64,000 nt of DNA from an uncultured Mucilaginibacter sp. (GTDB lineage: Bacteria; Bacteroidota; Bacteroidia; Sphingobacteriales; Sphingobacteriaceae), in contig CAJYJH010000033.1 in NCBI GenBank assembly GCA_913775265.1, positions 310,001 to 374,000 on the forward strand. Direction: 5' to 3'. The position numbers and the translations under genes are program-made. Shown here piece by piece: positions 1 through 9,374 of the stretch. The notes beneath the pieces are model-generated. The model saw only the letters and a list, made by a program, of their open reading frames with translations. It was not told the origin of the DNA and made no database searches. Each line of letters opens with the position of its first letter. Positions within the stretch are counted from its first letter, which is position 1.

Positions 1-11
1 ATAATACTTAA

Positions 12-1265
12 TTAATGTGCCAACTGAAGTTCGAAACCGTGCATAGGTAGGCGAAAGTAATAACGCAAAGAATAACCTTGTTTAATGCAAATCTGCTTTA
101 ATATAGCCAAGCCCAAGCCCACGCCGTCCGACTGTGGATCTTTATAAAATCTTTCGAAAATCTGGCTTTCAGACAATGCATCGGCATTGCCAGTATTTTC
201 GAAATTTAATAAACCGTTTTTAACGCTAATGTGTATCTCTCCGCCAGGTTTGTTGTGGCGTATGGCGTTGCTGAAGAGATTATTGAGCAAAATATCAAAC
301 TGATATTTATTGCCCGAAATAGTGGTGCCGTCAAAATCGCAATGCACCTGTATGTTGCGTTGAGAAATCAATTCCTGGAAATTGTCAATCTTTTGTTTAA
401 TCAGCTCAGCAGGGTTGAGTTCTTCTTTTTCGCCCAGCAGGTTATGGTCTATCTTAACCAGCAACAACAGCGACTGATTGATTTTACTGAGCCGGGTAGT
501 AGCTTTATACAAATCGAGTAGGGCTTGGCTATCATTTTCGGCCAATGTTTTAGATTGTAGCAGCGTGTCCAGTTTAGAATTGATGATGGCAATAGGGGTC
601 ATCATCTCGTGAGAAGCATTTTCAGTAAATAGTTTGATCTCTTTAAAATCGTCCTCAATTTGCACCGTCATTTGTCTTACAGCATCGTTCAGTTGCTTAA
701 ATTCGTTGATGTCAGTGTTGATAGCCTGGTAGTTACCACGCTTTATATTGAAACCTTTAATCTGATTTAAAATCTGATGAAAAGGCAACCAAAGTTTTAG
801 TAGCAAGTAGCGGTTAAGCAGAGCCAGCAGTCCGCATAAAATGATTACCGGAATAATAATTGCCCAAAAAATGAGCTGCACCCTTCGAGTTTGGGCATCT
901 TTTGAGTTGAATATTAATACGTGTGTAGGTTTACCATTGATTTCAACGTCTGCCTTCAGATAACGTGCATATTCGGTTTGCCTTTTTCTGGGGTTGTAAA
1001 ACGTTGTATCGCCAATGGTTTTTTTATTTGATATTGTTTTTGCAGGTGAGTATTCAATAACCAGGTTTAAATCTTCAGACGGAGCCGGTACAATGTTTTT
1101 GACGTGCGTGTAATCCTTTACCTCCGTCAATTCTTCATGGAGGTTTTCCTCAATTTTTCCGTTAAGGGTGTAATTAAGTGCCTGGTAAAAAAGTATGCCT
1201 ACGGCCAACAGGCCGGTAACCAATGCCAGTAAAAGTATGCGGTTATATTTCGCAAATAAATTCAT
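12..1265 (-). CDS. Two-component sensor histidine kinase
   Basis: Inner-membrane kinase expected to autophosphorylate and pass phosphate to the regulator encoded just before it. Two membrane helices (about residues 9-29 and 130-150) enclose a roughly 100-residue periplasmic sensor. The phospho-acceptor is H219 in an SHEMMTPI H-box, N-box asparagines lie near 329-333, and the G-box GVGLGLAI is at 381-388. Its ATG overlaps the regulator's stop by 4 bases, so the two are translationally coupled. The signal cannot be read from the sequence. The divergent metal-efflux operon makes a metal or envelope-redox cue likely (inference). The 417 aa are complete; the stop is 12 bases from the window edge. 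Confidence 0.93.
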   Translation of the reverse strand: MNLFAKYNRILLLALVTGLLAVGILFYQALNYTLNGKIEENLHEELTEVKDYTHVKNIVPAPSEDLNLVIEYSPAKTISNKKTIGDTTFYNPRKRQTEYARYLKADVEINGKPTHVLIFNSKDAQTRRVQLIFWAIIIPVIILCGLLALLNRYLLLKLWLPFHQILNQIKGFNIKRGNYQAINTDINEFKQLNDAVRQMTVQIEDDFKEIKLFTENASHEMMTPIAIINSKLDTLLQSKTLAENDSQALLDLYKATTRLSKINQSLLLLVKIDHNLLGEKEELNPAELIKQKIDNFQELISQRNIQVHCDFDGTTISGNKYQFDILLNNLFSNAIRHNKPGGEIHISVKNGLLNFENTGNADALSESQIFERFYKDPQSDGVGLGLAILKQICIKQGYSLRYYFRLPMHGFELQLAH

Positions 1266-1939
1266 ACGTCAGAAAATCGATAACCTACCCCATAAACCGA
1301 ATGAAAGTAATCTTTAGCACCGGCATCTGATAGTTTTTTGCGAATATTTTTAATGTGGGTATAAATAAAATCAAAGCTGTCGGCCATATCGGCGTCGTCA
1401 CCCCAAAGATGCTCAGCGGCAGCGCTTTTAGATATGGCTTTGCTCTTGTTGTAGATAAAGTAGAGTAGTAAGTCATATTCCTTACGGGTAAAGTGAACTT
1501 CGTGCCAATTTACGGTAACAGTTTTTGCATTTAAATCAATGCCGATTTCATTAAAGTTGAGCACATTTGAATGCTGATTGTTTTTGCGCCTGATGATGGC
1601 GGCAATCCGGGCATTCAGTTCCGATAAATGGAAAGGCTTGATCAGGTAATCGTCAGCACCCAAGTTTAAGCCCACAATACGGTCGTCAAGGGCATTACGT
1701 GCTGAAATAATAACTACACCTTCCGTTTTTTGTAACGATTTAAGGTGTTTCAATAATTTTAAACCGTCGCCATCTGGCAGCATCAAATCCAGCAGAATAC
1801 AGTCATAACTGTACAGCGAAATTTTCTGATACGCCGCATCGTAAGTAAATGCAGTTTCACACAAATTACCTTCAGAAGTCAGGTAATCCTTTATCGCTGA
1901 GGATAAATCAGGTTCGTCTTCTACAATCAGGATCTTCAT
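1262..1939 (-). CDS. OmpR/PhoB-family response regulator
   Basis: DNA-binding partner of the adjacent kinase. The receiver domain (1-115) has the acidic pair E7/D8-E9, phospho-acceptor D51 in LLDLMLPDGDG, and the conserved lysine in the LIKPF loop. A C-terminal winged helix (about 128-225) ends in the usual YGVGYRF wing. At 225 aa it is full length. It is divergently transcribed from the cytochrome b561/efflux operon across a 125-base gap that holds two TTCTTCAAA repeats, a plausible binding site for this protein (inference). The kinase lies downstream with a 4-base overlap. Confidence 0.94.
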   Translation of the reverse strand: MKILIVEDEPDLSSAIKDYLTSEGNLCETAFTYDAAYQKISLYSYDCILLDLMLPDGDGLKLLKHLKSLQKTEGVVIISARNALDDRIVGLNLGADDYLIKPFHLSELNARIAAIIRRKNNQHSNVLNFNEIGIDLNAKTVTVNWHEVHFTRKEYDLLLYFIYNKSKAISKSAAAEHLWGDDADMADSFDFIYTHIKNIRKKLSDAGAKDYFHSVYGVGYRFSDV

Positions 1940-1998
1940 TTCTGAAAATTAGGAAGAAAAGTTGAAGATAATCTGTTGAAATTTTTCAATGAGTCTAA

Positions 1999-2018
1999 TT
2001 CTTCAAATTTTCTTCAAA
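1999..2018. promoter_or_regulatory. Tandem TTCTTCAAA boxes, 11-bp spacing
   Basis: Two exact copies of TTCTTCAAA start at 1999 and 2010, one helical turn apart, between the response-regulator gene and the divergent cytochrome b561 gene. OmpR-family regulators bind such direct repeats. A third exact copy, with a CTTCA half-copy 11 bp upstream, lies at 8358-8377 in front of the Rieske operon. Regulator binding is inferred. Confidence 0.5.
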
Positions 2019-2064
2019 CTCCTCATGTAGGTTTATATTATATTTTTCTACCTACTGAACTGCT

Positions 2065-2736
2065 ATGGCTATCATCGAACCTGTAAAACAAAATCCGCTA
2101 CATCCGTCTCAAACACGGCAATATTCACTTTCTATCAGATTATGGCATTGGCTTAACTTATTGGTCATCTCCGGATCGCTTGTTACAATACTTATTAATA
2201 GTACCTTAATGGATAGAAAAGCTACAAGCTCGGTCATCGTTGAGCAGGCTGCAAAAGCAGAAGCAAGTATATCGGCAGATGCTGCCGGTCAAATAGCCCA
2301 CGAGTTAGAGGATAATGTTTGGAGCATCCACGCTTACATAGGGTTTGCATTAGTGGCTCTATTACTTTGGCGAATTATTTACGAAATAATCAGCCCAACA
2401 TCGCAATCGCTGTTTCGTAAAGTAAGCGTTGCCCGCCTGGCGCTAAAAAACGGGAGCGAAGAAGCTCGGTTGGCCCGCCATGAGTTAGTGGTTAAGGTAC
2501 TGTATTTTGCCTTTTACCTGGTATTGATATTAATGGGCATTACCGGCCTCACCTTATACTTTAAACACAATTTAGGGTTAGATAGGTCGGTATCACATTC
2601 CATACAAGAGTTTCACGGTTTTTGTATGTATTTGGTTATACTATTCATCGTAGTACATGTAGCCGGGGTGATTCTTGCTGAGCGCAGGCAAAGCCCGGGT
2701 ATCGTATCAGACATGATTAATGGCGGCGGTCATTAA
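2065..2736 (+). CDS. Cytochrome b561-family di-heme membrane protein
   Basis: Four-helix membrane cytochrome b expected to exchange electrons between the quinone pool and a periplasmic partner. Candidate heme ligands are H28 (helix 1), H89 (helix 2), and H184 and H198 (helix 4). The 14-residue spacing of the last pair matches bacterial CybB-type b561. A longer-than-usual periplasmic loop (about 50-85) separates helices 1 and 2, and a charged cytoplasmic loop (110-140) precedes helix 3. It is the first gene of a unit with the RND pump, which starts 62 bases later. Its partner could be the Rieske or thioredoxin protein encoded further down (inference). Confidence 0.85.
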   Translation: MAIIEPVKQNPLHPSQTRQYSLSIRLWHWLNLLVISGSLVTILINSTLMDRKATSSVIVEQAAKAEASISADAAGQIAHELEDNVWSIHAYIGFALVALLLWRIIYEIISPTSQSLFRKVSVARLALKNGSEEARLARHELVVKVLYFAFYLVLILMGITGLTLYFKHNLGLDRSVSHSIQEFHGFCMYLVILFIVVHVAGVILAERRQSPGIVSDMINGGGH

Positions 2737-2798
2737 GCAGTCGGTTCATTAATATTCCGAATACATATTTTCAGATATCTTCCTTACGGGCCACTGTT

Positions 2799-5700
2799 AT
2801 GATTGACAGTATAATAGCATTCTCAGTAAAAAATAAGCTTATTGTTGGTTTAATGGTACTGTTGCTTATTGCAGCAGGCCTGTATTCGGCTTCACATTTG
2901 CCGGTTGATGCCGTGCCCGATATTACCAGCAACCAGGTACTTGTTATCACGGTATCACCATCGCTTGCTGCTCCCGAGGTAGAAAGGCTGATTACAGCCC
3001 CGGCCGAGCGGGTGATGGCTTCACTGCCAAAGCTAAAAGAGATGCGTTCCATCTCGCGTTTTGGCTTATCAAATGTGACCGTGGTTTTTGATGATGATGT
3101 AGATATTTACCTGGCGAGGCAGCAAGTAAGTGAGCGCTTAAGCCAGTTGAAAGGAATTATCCCCCCATCCATAGGCGAGCCCGAAATGGGCCCGGTGAGC
3201 ACGGGGTTAGGCGAGGTTTACCAGTATTACATAGTTCCCAAACCCGGCTACGAAACCCGCTATACCCTTACCGAACTGCGCACCATGCAGGAGTGGATTG
3301 TACGCCGGCAATTGTTAGGCGTGCCCGGCGTAGCCGATGTAAGCAGCTTAGGCGGTAAACTTAAGCAGTACCAGGTAGTAGTAAACCCGTTGCGGTTAAA
3401 AGCGATGAACGTTACCCTGGATGAGCTTTTTAACGCCGTACAGCAAAACAATGAAAACACAGGTGGTGCTTATATTGAAAAAGGCCCCAATGCCTACTAC
3501 ATCCGTACCGAAGGTTTGGCGCAAACCGGCGAAGATTTGCGCAACATCCCTATAAAAAATGTGAACGGCATACCGCTGCGGGTATCAGATGTAGCCGATG
3601 TAAACGAAGGCGACGCTCTGCGCTTTGGTGCCATGGTAAATAATAAATATGGTGAGGTTGCCGGTGCCGTAGTATTGATGCTGAAAGGAGCAAACGCCAT
3701 TGATGTGGTTAAAAAAGTAAAAGAACGGGTTGAAGAAATTAAAACCCGTTTGCCCGAAGGGGTAACCATTATGCCTTATTACCAGCGTAGCAAAATGGTG
3801 GGTAACGCTATCTCAACCGTTGAGCATAACCTGATAGAAGGTGCGCTGATTGTAGTTTTTGTACTCGTCATCTTTTTAGGCAACCTGCGGTCTGGATTGG
3901 TGGTAGCTTCGGTTATACCGCTGGCTATGCTGTTTGCTTTAATTATGATGAATGCCTTTCATGTTTCGGCCAATTTGATGAGCCTGGGTGCGCTCGATTT
4001 TGGTTTAATTGTGGATGGTGCCGTAATTATTGTAGAAGGAGTAATGCACCGTTTTAAAGATAAAGTAGGAACCAATGGTGATAAGGAGTTTTCAAAAGAT
4101 GAGGTGGATGAGGAAGTTAAGCAATCGACCTCGAGACTGATGAATGCTGCCATCTTTGGGCAGGTTATTATTCTGATCGTATACATGCCTATCCTGAGTT
4201 TGCAGGGTATAGAAGGTAAAATGTTTAGGCCCATGGCCGAAACAGTGGCTTTTGCGCTGGTGGGGGCTTTCATCCTGTCGCTCACTTACGTGCCCATGAT
4301 GACGGCATTAACCATTAACCGTAAACCATCCGACAAAAAGAGTTTTGCTGATAAACTGATGTCGGCTATACATAAGCGATACGAACCTGTTTTGTTAAAA
4401 GCAATTCATTATCCTAAAACTGTATTGGTGATTGGGTTAGTGCTTTGTGGTTTGGCTTATATGGTATTTAACGGTTTGGGCGGTGAGTTTATACCACAGC
4501 TTGAAGAGGGCGACCTGGCACTGGACGCCCGCTTTTTACCGGGTACATCGCTAAGCCAAACTATTAAAGGCATGAAAATGGCCAGTGCAGAGTTGAAAAA
4601 GTTTCCGGAAGTTCAGCAGGTTACCTGCAGGGTAGGTTCGGCCGAGATACCAACTGACCCCATGTCGTTGGAGCAGTGCGACATATTTGTAACCCTAAAT
4701 GATAAATCGGACTGGAAAACCGCACATGATTATCCAACCTTGCAGGATACCATGAGTAAGCGGCTGGCACAAATTCCGGGCTTAAACGTAGGGGTAGAGT
4801 ACCCGGTGCAGATGCGTTTCAACGAGCTGATTTCCGGATCAAAGCAGGACGTGGTTGTTAAAATATTTGGTGATGATTTGCAGCAACTCTCCAAATTGTC
4901 GGGTAAGCTTACCGGCATCATCAGCCATATCAAAGGAGCCGTTGACGTAACGCCCGAAAAGGTGGTTGGCCTGCCGCAAATGGTTATTCATTATAACCGC
5001 TCAAAAATGGCGCAGTACAATGTCAATATCAGCCAGGTAAATCATATAATTAACGCAGTATTTGCCGGGCAAAGGGCGGGTAGCGTCTATGAGGGAGAAC
5101 GCCAGTTTGACGTGGTGGTGAGGCTGGCGGATTCGGCCCGATCTAATCTTAACAATATTGGCCAGTTACAGGTAAACACGCCAGGCGGTATGCAGGTACC
5201 TTTGCAGCAACTGGCGACTATTGGCATTAAAGACGGACCTAACCAGATACAGCGTGATGACGGGCAGCGGCGCATCTCTGTATCATTTAACGTACGTGGC
5301 CGCGATGTACAAAGCGTAGTTAAAGATTTACAGCAGCAGGTGCAGCAAAAAATGAAATTACCTGCAGCTTACCACTTTGATTACGGCGGACAGTTTGAAA
5401 ATTTAAATTCGGCCAAAAGCAGGCTGGCTATTGCGGTGCCGGCTGCATTATTTATTATTTTTATTCTGTTGTTTTTTGCCTTCGGTCAGTTGCGCGAAGC
5501 GTTGATTGTATTTTCGGCTATACCGCTATCAGCCACGGGCGGTGTGTTTGCTTTATGGATACGAGGGATGGATTTTAGTATATCTGCCGGAGTGGGCTTC
5601 ATTGCCTTGTTTGGTGTAGCCGTGCTAAATGGTATTGTGCTCATCAGCGAATTTAATCGACTGAAAAAAGAAGGTGTTAATGATGTGGAAGAACGCATCC

Positions 5701-7190
5701 GCAAAGGAACTGATAACCGTTTGCGTCCGGTGCTAATGACGGCAACCGTTGCCTCTCTGGGCTTTTTGCCTATGGCGGTATCAACCCATGCGGGTGCCGA
5801 GGTGCAGCGGCCATTGGCTACCGTAGTGATAGGTGGTTTAATTACCGCCACATTGTTAACCTTAGTGGTTTTGCCGGCGCTGTATCGCCAGTTTGCTGCC
5901 GGAAAATCTGAAAAACCAGAACCTTCCGGTGGTGATGGGCTTAAGCAAGCAGCAGCTGTTATTTTCTTATTGTTTTCGTTTCAGTTGGTTAGTGCACAGG
6001 TACCGGTGGGTAAGCCTGTTAGCGCAGCGATGCTTATTAACAAAGCTATTGAAGGCAATAATTATTTAAGGGCAGCACAAAGCCAAACACAGGCATCACG
6101 GGCTAATGTAAGTACTGCATTTGATCTACCTAAAACACAGGTAAGTTATGATGTTGGCCGGTTAAACAGCCCGTATACTGATGACAGAATAGGAGCACTG
6201 CAAACCATCAATCTGCCGTTTTATTATACCTCATTGCATAACTTATTAAGAGCAGAAAGTAACCTGACGGCCGTGCAGGAAGACATAATTAAAAATCAGG
6301 TAGCTTTCCAGGTAAGAGATATCTACTTGCAGATAGCTACCAATCTGGCTAAACTTAAACTGCTCGACAGCGAAGATTCGGTTTATCATGAAGTGATCAG
6401 GCTGGAGCAGTTGCGTTTTAAACTGGGCGAATCGTCTCGCATCAATTTAACCAGTGCCGAGGCTAAGGCAGGTATGCTTAAAAATCAGCGCCGGCAAACC
6501 GAAACCGAAATCAGGGTATTGCAAAACCGCTGGCAGGTATTGCTCAACACCGCCGACTTGTATTTGACGCAGGATGTTGGTCCGCCTAAATGGTATGCCT
6601 CTCTGCTGCCCGACTCTTCGGCGGCGTTGCAGCATCCCGAAGTACGGCAGGCAAAGCAGCAGTTAGTAGTGAGCGATCTGCGCATACGTACCGCCAGGAG
6701 CCGTTCCCTACCCGAAGTTACCTTGGGTTACAACAATCAGACTTTTGTAGGGGTAAACCCGACTAACACTAACAGCATGCTAACCCGGGCCGACAGATTT
6801 TCGTCTTATTTAGTTGGGGTAAACGTTCCGCTGTTTTTTAAACCTTACCGGGCGGCTATCAGGGCGGCATCTTTTCAGCAAAAAGCAGCTTCGTACAATT
6901 ACTCAGGTAAGCAAGTAGAATGGTTAGGGCAATGGAAACAAGCTTACCAGCGTTACGCACAACAGATGCAGGCTTTAAGTTATTATGAAAATACTGCTGC
7001 ACAGCAGGCTAACGAGCTTTTACGGACAGCCACGCTGTCATTTAAAAATGGCGGCATCAGTTATCTGGAATGGGCTAATTTTTATGCGCAGGCCATTCAG
7101 TTACGTAACGAGCGTTTGGATGCTTTACTGCAATTAAATCAAAGTGTAAATACCCTATGGTACTACCAAAACGAATTAGGAAAGCCATGA
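2799..7190 (+). CDS. CzcA-type heavy-metal RND pump fused to a TolC-like outer-membrane factor
   Basis: Proton-driven export of divalent metal ions across the envelope. Residues 1 to about 1035 are a full HME-RND pump (DAVPDIT near the start, twelve helices). The fourth helix carries D400, D406 and E413 in DFGLIVDGAV...VE, the proton-relay pattern of CzcA rather than the CusA copper type. Residues from about 1048 form a signal-peptide-like segment (hydrophobic core, SA-Q junction at 1066/1067), followed by an outer-membrane-factor domain to 1463. The adaptor gene overlaps by 4 bases, so pump, channel and adaptor come from one transcript. Such fusions occur in other Bacteroidota. Metal specificity beyond divalent cations is not determined. 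Confidence 0.93.
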   Translation: MIDSIIAFSVKNKLIVGLMVLLLIAAGLYSASHLPVDAVPDITSNQVLVITVSPSLAAPEVERLITAPAERVMASLPKLKEMRSISRFGLSNVTVVFDDDVDIYLARQQVSERLSQLKGIIPPSIGEPEMGPVSTGLGEVYQYYIVPKPGYETRYTLTELRTMQEWIVRRQLLGVPGVADVSSLGGKLKQYQVVVNPLRLKAMNVTLDELFNAVQQNNENTGGAYIEKGPNAYYIRTEGLAQTGEDLRNIPIKNVNGIPLRVSDVADVNEGDALRFGAMVNNKYGEVAGAVVLMLKGANAIDVVKKVKERVEEIKTRLPEGVTIMPYYQRSKMVGNAISTVEHNLIEGALIVVFVLVIFLGNLRSGLVVASVIPLAMLFALIMMNAFHVSANLMSLGALDFGLIVDGAVIIVEGVMHRFKDKVGTNGDKEFSKDEVDEEVKQSTSRLMNAAIFGQVIILIVYMPILSLQGIEGKMFRPMAETVAFALVGAFILSLTYVPMMTALTINRKPSDKKSFADKLMSAIHKRYEPVLLKAIHYPKTVLVIGLVLCGLAYMVFNGLGGEFIPQLEEGDLALDARFLPGTSLSQTIKGMKMASAELKKFPEVQQVTCRVGSAEIPTDPMSLEQCDIFVTLNDKSDWKTAHDYPTLQDTMSKRLAQIPGLNVGVEYPVQMRFNELISGSKQDVVVKIFGDDLQQLSKLSGKLTGIISHIKGAVDVTPEKVVGLPQMVIHYNRSKMAQYNVNISQVNHIINAVFAGQRAGSVYEGERQFDVVVRLADSARSNLNNIGQLQVNTPGGMQVPLQQLATIGIKDGPNQIQRDDGQRRISVSFNVRGRDVQSVVKDLQQQVQQKMKLPAAYHFDYGGQFENLNSAKSRLAIAVPAALFIIFILLFFAFGQLREALIVFSAIPLSATGGVFALWIRGMDFSISAGVGFIALFGVAVLNGIVLISEFNRLKKEGVNDVEERIRKGTDNRLRPVLMTATVASLGFLPMAVSTHAGAEVQRPLATVVIGGLITATLLTLVVLPALYRQFAAGKSEKPEPSGGDGLKQAAAVIFLLFSFQLVSAQVPVGKPVSAAMLINKAIEGNNYLRAAQSQTQASRANVSTAFDLPKTQVSYDVGRLNSPYTDDRIGALQTINLPFYYTSLHNLLRAESNLTAVQEDIIKNQVAFQVRDIYLQIATNLAKLKLLDSEDSVYHEVIRLEQLRFKLGESSRINLTSAEAKAGMLKNQRRQTETEIRVLQNRWQVLLNTADLYLTQDVGPPKWYASLLPDSSAALQHPEVRQAKQQLVVSDLRIRTARSRSLPEVTLGYNNQTFVGVNPTNTNSMLTRADRFSSYLVGVNVPLFFKPYRAAIRAASFQQKAASYNYSGKQVEWLGQWKQAYQRYAQQMQALSYYENTAAQQANELLRTATLSFKNGGISYLEWANFYAQAIQLRNERLDALLQLNQSVNTLWYYQNELGKP

Positions 7191-8350
7191 AAATTATTCA
7201 TATCTGCACTTACATGTTTGTGCTGGCAGGCTTGGCAGGCTGCGGTGGTACAAAAGACGGAAAAAAAGAAACAGAGCAGGCCGGCCAGCCTAAAGCTGCC
7301 GGCAACAGCATAGTATTTACACCGCAGCAATATCAGAACGGAGGTATAGATACTGGAAAATTACCGGAGCATAAACTGGTGACTGAAATACATGTGAACG
7401 GTAAGGTTGATGTACCGCCTCAGAGCATGGTTTCGGTTAATGTACCTCTGGGCGGTTTTCTAAAAAGTACTACTATGCTTCCCGGTCAACCGGTGAGCCG
7501 TGGGCAGGTGATTGCCAAAATCCAAAACCAGGATTACGTAACCATCCAGCAGGATTATCTCACGGCGGTAAGTCGTATGGTTTTTTTAAAACAGGAACTT
7601 GATCGGCAACGCGAGCTTAGCCAGCAACAGGCCAGTCCGCTTAAATTGTACCAGCAAACACAGGCTGATTACAGCGGTGAGCAGGCACAGGCCGCAGGTC
7701 TGGCTCAAAAGCTGAGGCTGCTGGGTATTAATCCTGCAACGCTTACGGCTGGTAATATACGCTCGGTTATTAATATTATAGCGCCTATCACTGGGTTTGT
7801 ATCGCAAGTTTTTGTTAATGTAGGCAAGTACGTTAACCCGGCCGATATTTTGATGGAATTGGTGAGTACAGATGATATTCATGCCGCGCTTACTGTTTTT
7901 GAACAGGACGTGCCTAAGATAAGTATTGGCAGCAGTGTGTCTATATCCTTACCAAGTTTACCTGACAAAGTTTACCCCGGCAAAGTGATACTGATTGGCC
8001 GTATGCTTGATACCAGCCACAGCGTAATGGTGCATTGTCATTTCTTAAAGGCTGATCGTAATTTATTACCCAATATGTTTTTGCAGGCTGCCATCCGTAC
8101 AAAGCCACATACCACTATAGCATTAAGCGACGATGCTATTGTAAATTATGAGGGTAAGGATTACGCGTTTATTGCCGAGCCACAAAAAAAGCAGATCAGG
8201 TTTAATATGGTTCCGGTAACAATCGGTACAAAGCAAGACGGTTGGAGCGAAGTGAAGTTTGCTGATCCGACCTATAAAAACAAGGTTTTTGTCACCAAAG
8301 GTGCATTTGCTATCCTTTCTTCCATGAAAAATTCGGGTGAGGGTGATTAA
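7187..8350 (+). CDS. RND efflux periplasmic adaptor lipoprotein (CzcB-like)
   Basis: Membrane-fusion protein linking the pump to the outer-membrane channel. The ATG at 7187 overlaps the pump's stop (ATGA) and gives a lipoprotein signal with lipobox LAGC (C19); an upstream in-frame start would put charged residues ahead of it. The protein (387 aa) has a lipoyl-like half-motif (about 75-110), a helical hairpin rich in Gln (about 115-165), the second lipoyl half near 190-215 and beta-barrel domains to the end. There is no His-rich N-terminal metal-binding region. A gap of 156 bases follows before the Rieske gene. Confidence 0.9.
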   Translation: MKIIHICTYMFVLAGLAGCGGTKDGKKETEQAGQPKAAGNSIVFTPQQYQNGGIDTGKLPEHKLVTEIHVNGKVDVPPQSMVSVNVPLGGFLKSTTMLPGQPVSRGQVIAKIQNQDYVTIQQDYLTAVSRMVFLKQELDRQRELSQQQASPLKLYQQTQADYSGEQAQAAGLAQKLRLLGINPATLTAGNIRSVINIIAPITGFVSQVFVNVGKYVNPADILMELVSTDDIHAALTVFEQDVPKISIGSSVSISLPSLPDKVYPGKVILIGRMLDTSHSVMVHCHFLKADRNLLPNMFLQAAIRTKPHTTIALSDDAIVNYEGKDYAFIAEPQKKQIRFNMVPVTIGTKQDGWSEVKFADPTYKNKVFVTKGAFAILSSMKNSGEGD

Positions 8351-8357
8351 TCATCAA

Positions 8358-8377
8358 AACTTCAGGATTTCTTCAAA
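8358..8377. promoter_or_regulatory. CTTCA / TTCTTCAAA repeat upstream of Rieske operon
   Basis: CTTCA occurs at 8360 and 8371, 11 bp apart; the second copy is an exact TTCTTCAAA (8369-8377). This matches the boxes at 1999-2018 in sequence and spacing. It lies 130 bases before the Rieske start codon. A shared regulator, probably the response regulator at 1262-1939, is inferred. Confidence 0.42.
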
Positions 8378-8506
8378 ATTAGCTTCGATAATTACTTTCA
8401 AATACCGGAAAGTGGCAGAGATCGAGGTGATAAGCGTTTATCGGTAAAATGCAGGTCTTTGTCGATACATGTAGTAGCAGTACCAAGCAACTGATTAAAT
8501 TGAGCT

Positions 8507-8932
8507 ATGACAAGGAAAGAATTTTTAGACTCTGTTGGTATAAGTGCCGTTGCCTTAACTATGCTTGGCTGCGAGGCTTGCAAAAAAGATTCAAGCAGTG
8601 GTTCTGGCAGTACGTCCGGCCCATCAAACGTCGATTTTACACTCGATCTTACTTCATCAGTCAATACCGCTTTGTTATCTAACGGCGGTTACCTGGTAAG
8701 CAACGGTGTTATTGTGGCGCGTACTACGGCGGGCAGTTACATTGCAGTGCAGAGCTCATGCACTCACGAAAGCTATACACTTATTTATCAGGGCATCAAC
8801 AGCCGCTTTTATTGCACCAACCATGGGGCATCTTTTTCTAACACCGGTTCTGTATTAAACGGTCCGGCCTCAAAATCTCTCAAGGTATATAATACCACAT
8901 TTACCGGTTCATCGTTAAGGGTTTACTCTTAA
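8507..8932 (+). CDS. Small Rieske [2Fe-2S] lipoprotein
   Basis: Periplasmic electron carrier. The 141-aa protein has an N-terminal signal ending in a lipobox-like MLGC (C22), a Ser/Gly-rich linker (29-40) and a Rieske fold. The cluster ligands are C85/H87 (CTH) and C103/H106 (CTNH). It lacks the membrane anchor and bc1/b6f context of respiratory Rieske subunits. The sequence starts MTRKEFL without a twin-arginine pair, so export before cluster insertion is possible. It is the first gene of a five-gene run with thioredoxin, ApbE, DUF4266 and DUF3570. Its electron partner is unknown; the upstream cytochrome b561 is a candidate (inference). Confidence 0.85.
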   Translation: MTRKEFLDSVGISAVALTMLGCEACKKDSSSGSGSTSGPSNVDFTLDLTSSVNTALLSNGGYLVSNGVIVARTTAGSYIAVQSSCTHESYTLIYQGINSRFYCTNHGASFSNTGSVLNGPASKSLKVYNTTFTGSSLRVYS

Positions 8933-8945
8933 AAAAAAGTATAAC

Positions 8946-9374
8946 ATGAAATTATTGTTGCTCAGCTTGTTTTTATTAACACGGGTTATCTGGTCTGGTA
9001 ATTTTAATGAGGCCCAACAGCAGGCCCATCAAAGCCACAAGATGATATTGGTTAATTTTTCGGGGTCTGACTGGTGTGGGCCATGTATCCGGTTGCGTAA
9101 AGAAATTCTGGAAACAACCGAGTTTGATAACTATGCCCAAGACCATTTGGTACTGGTGCGGGCTGATTTTCCGAGGCAGAAAAAGAACCAGCCAAGCAAA
9201 GACCAGGTAAAAAGAAACGAAGCCTTGGCCGATAAGTATAATGCCGAAGGTAAATTTCCGTTCACTTTATTGCTCGACGAAAACGGCAAGGTACTTAAAA
9301 GCTGGGATGGCTACCCTAATGTAAATACTGCTCAGTTTATATCTGAAATTAAGGCGTTTGAGCATGGGAACTAA
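8946..9374 (+). CDS. Exported thioredoxin-family protein
   Basis: Thiol-disulfide protein of the periplasm. A hydrophobic leader (1-18) precedes a thioredoxin fold with the active site WCGPC (C44, C47) and the cis-proline region KFPFTLLLD. At 142 aa it resembles the thioredoxin_7/DsbD-gamma-like group, with a charged insertion (about 76-92). It starts 13 bases after the Rieske gene and overlaps ApbE by 11 bases. The likely job is reduction of cysteines in the operon's own exported proteins, for example the Cys-rich tail of the DUF4266 lipoprotein (inference). Confidence 0.85.
   Translation: MKLLLLSLFLLTRVIWSGNFNEAQQQAHQSHKMILVNFSGSDWCGPCIRLRKEILETTEFDNYAQDHLVLVRADFPRQKKNQPSKDQVKRNEALADKYNAEGKFPFTLLLDENGKVLKSWDGYPNVNTAQFISEIKAFEHGN

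Noticed and set aside
8398..8682. Overlapping frames on both strands at the start of the Rieske gene (8398-8664 minus, 8449-8682 plus)
   Set aside because: They have no family features, overlap the Rieske signal and linker region and show no codon pattern of real genes.
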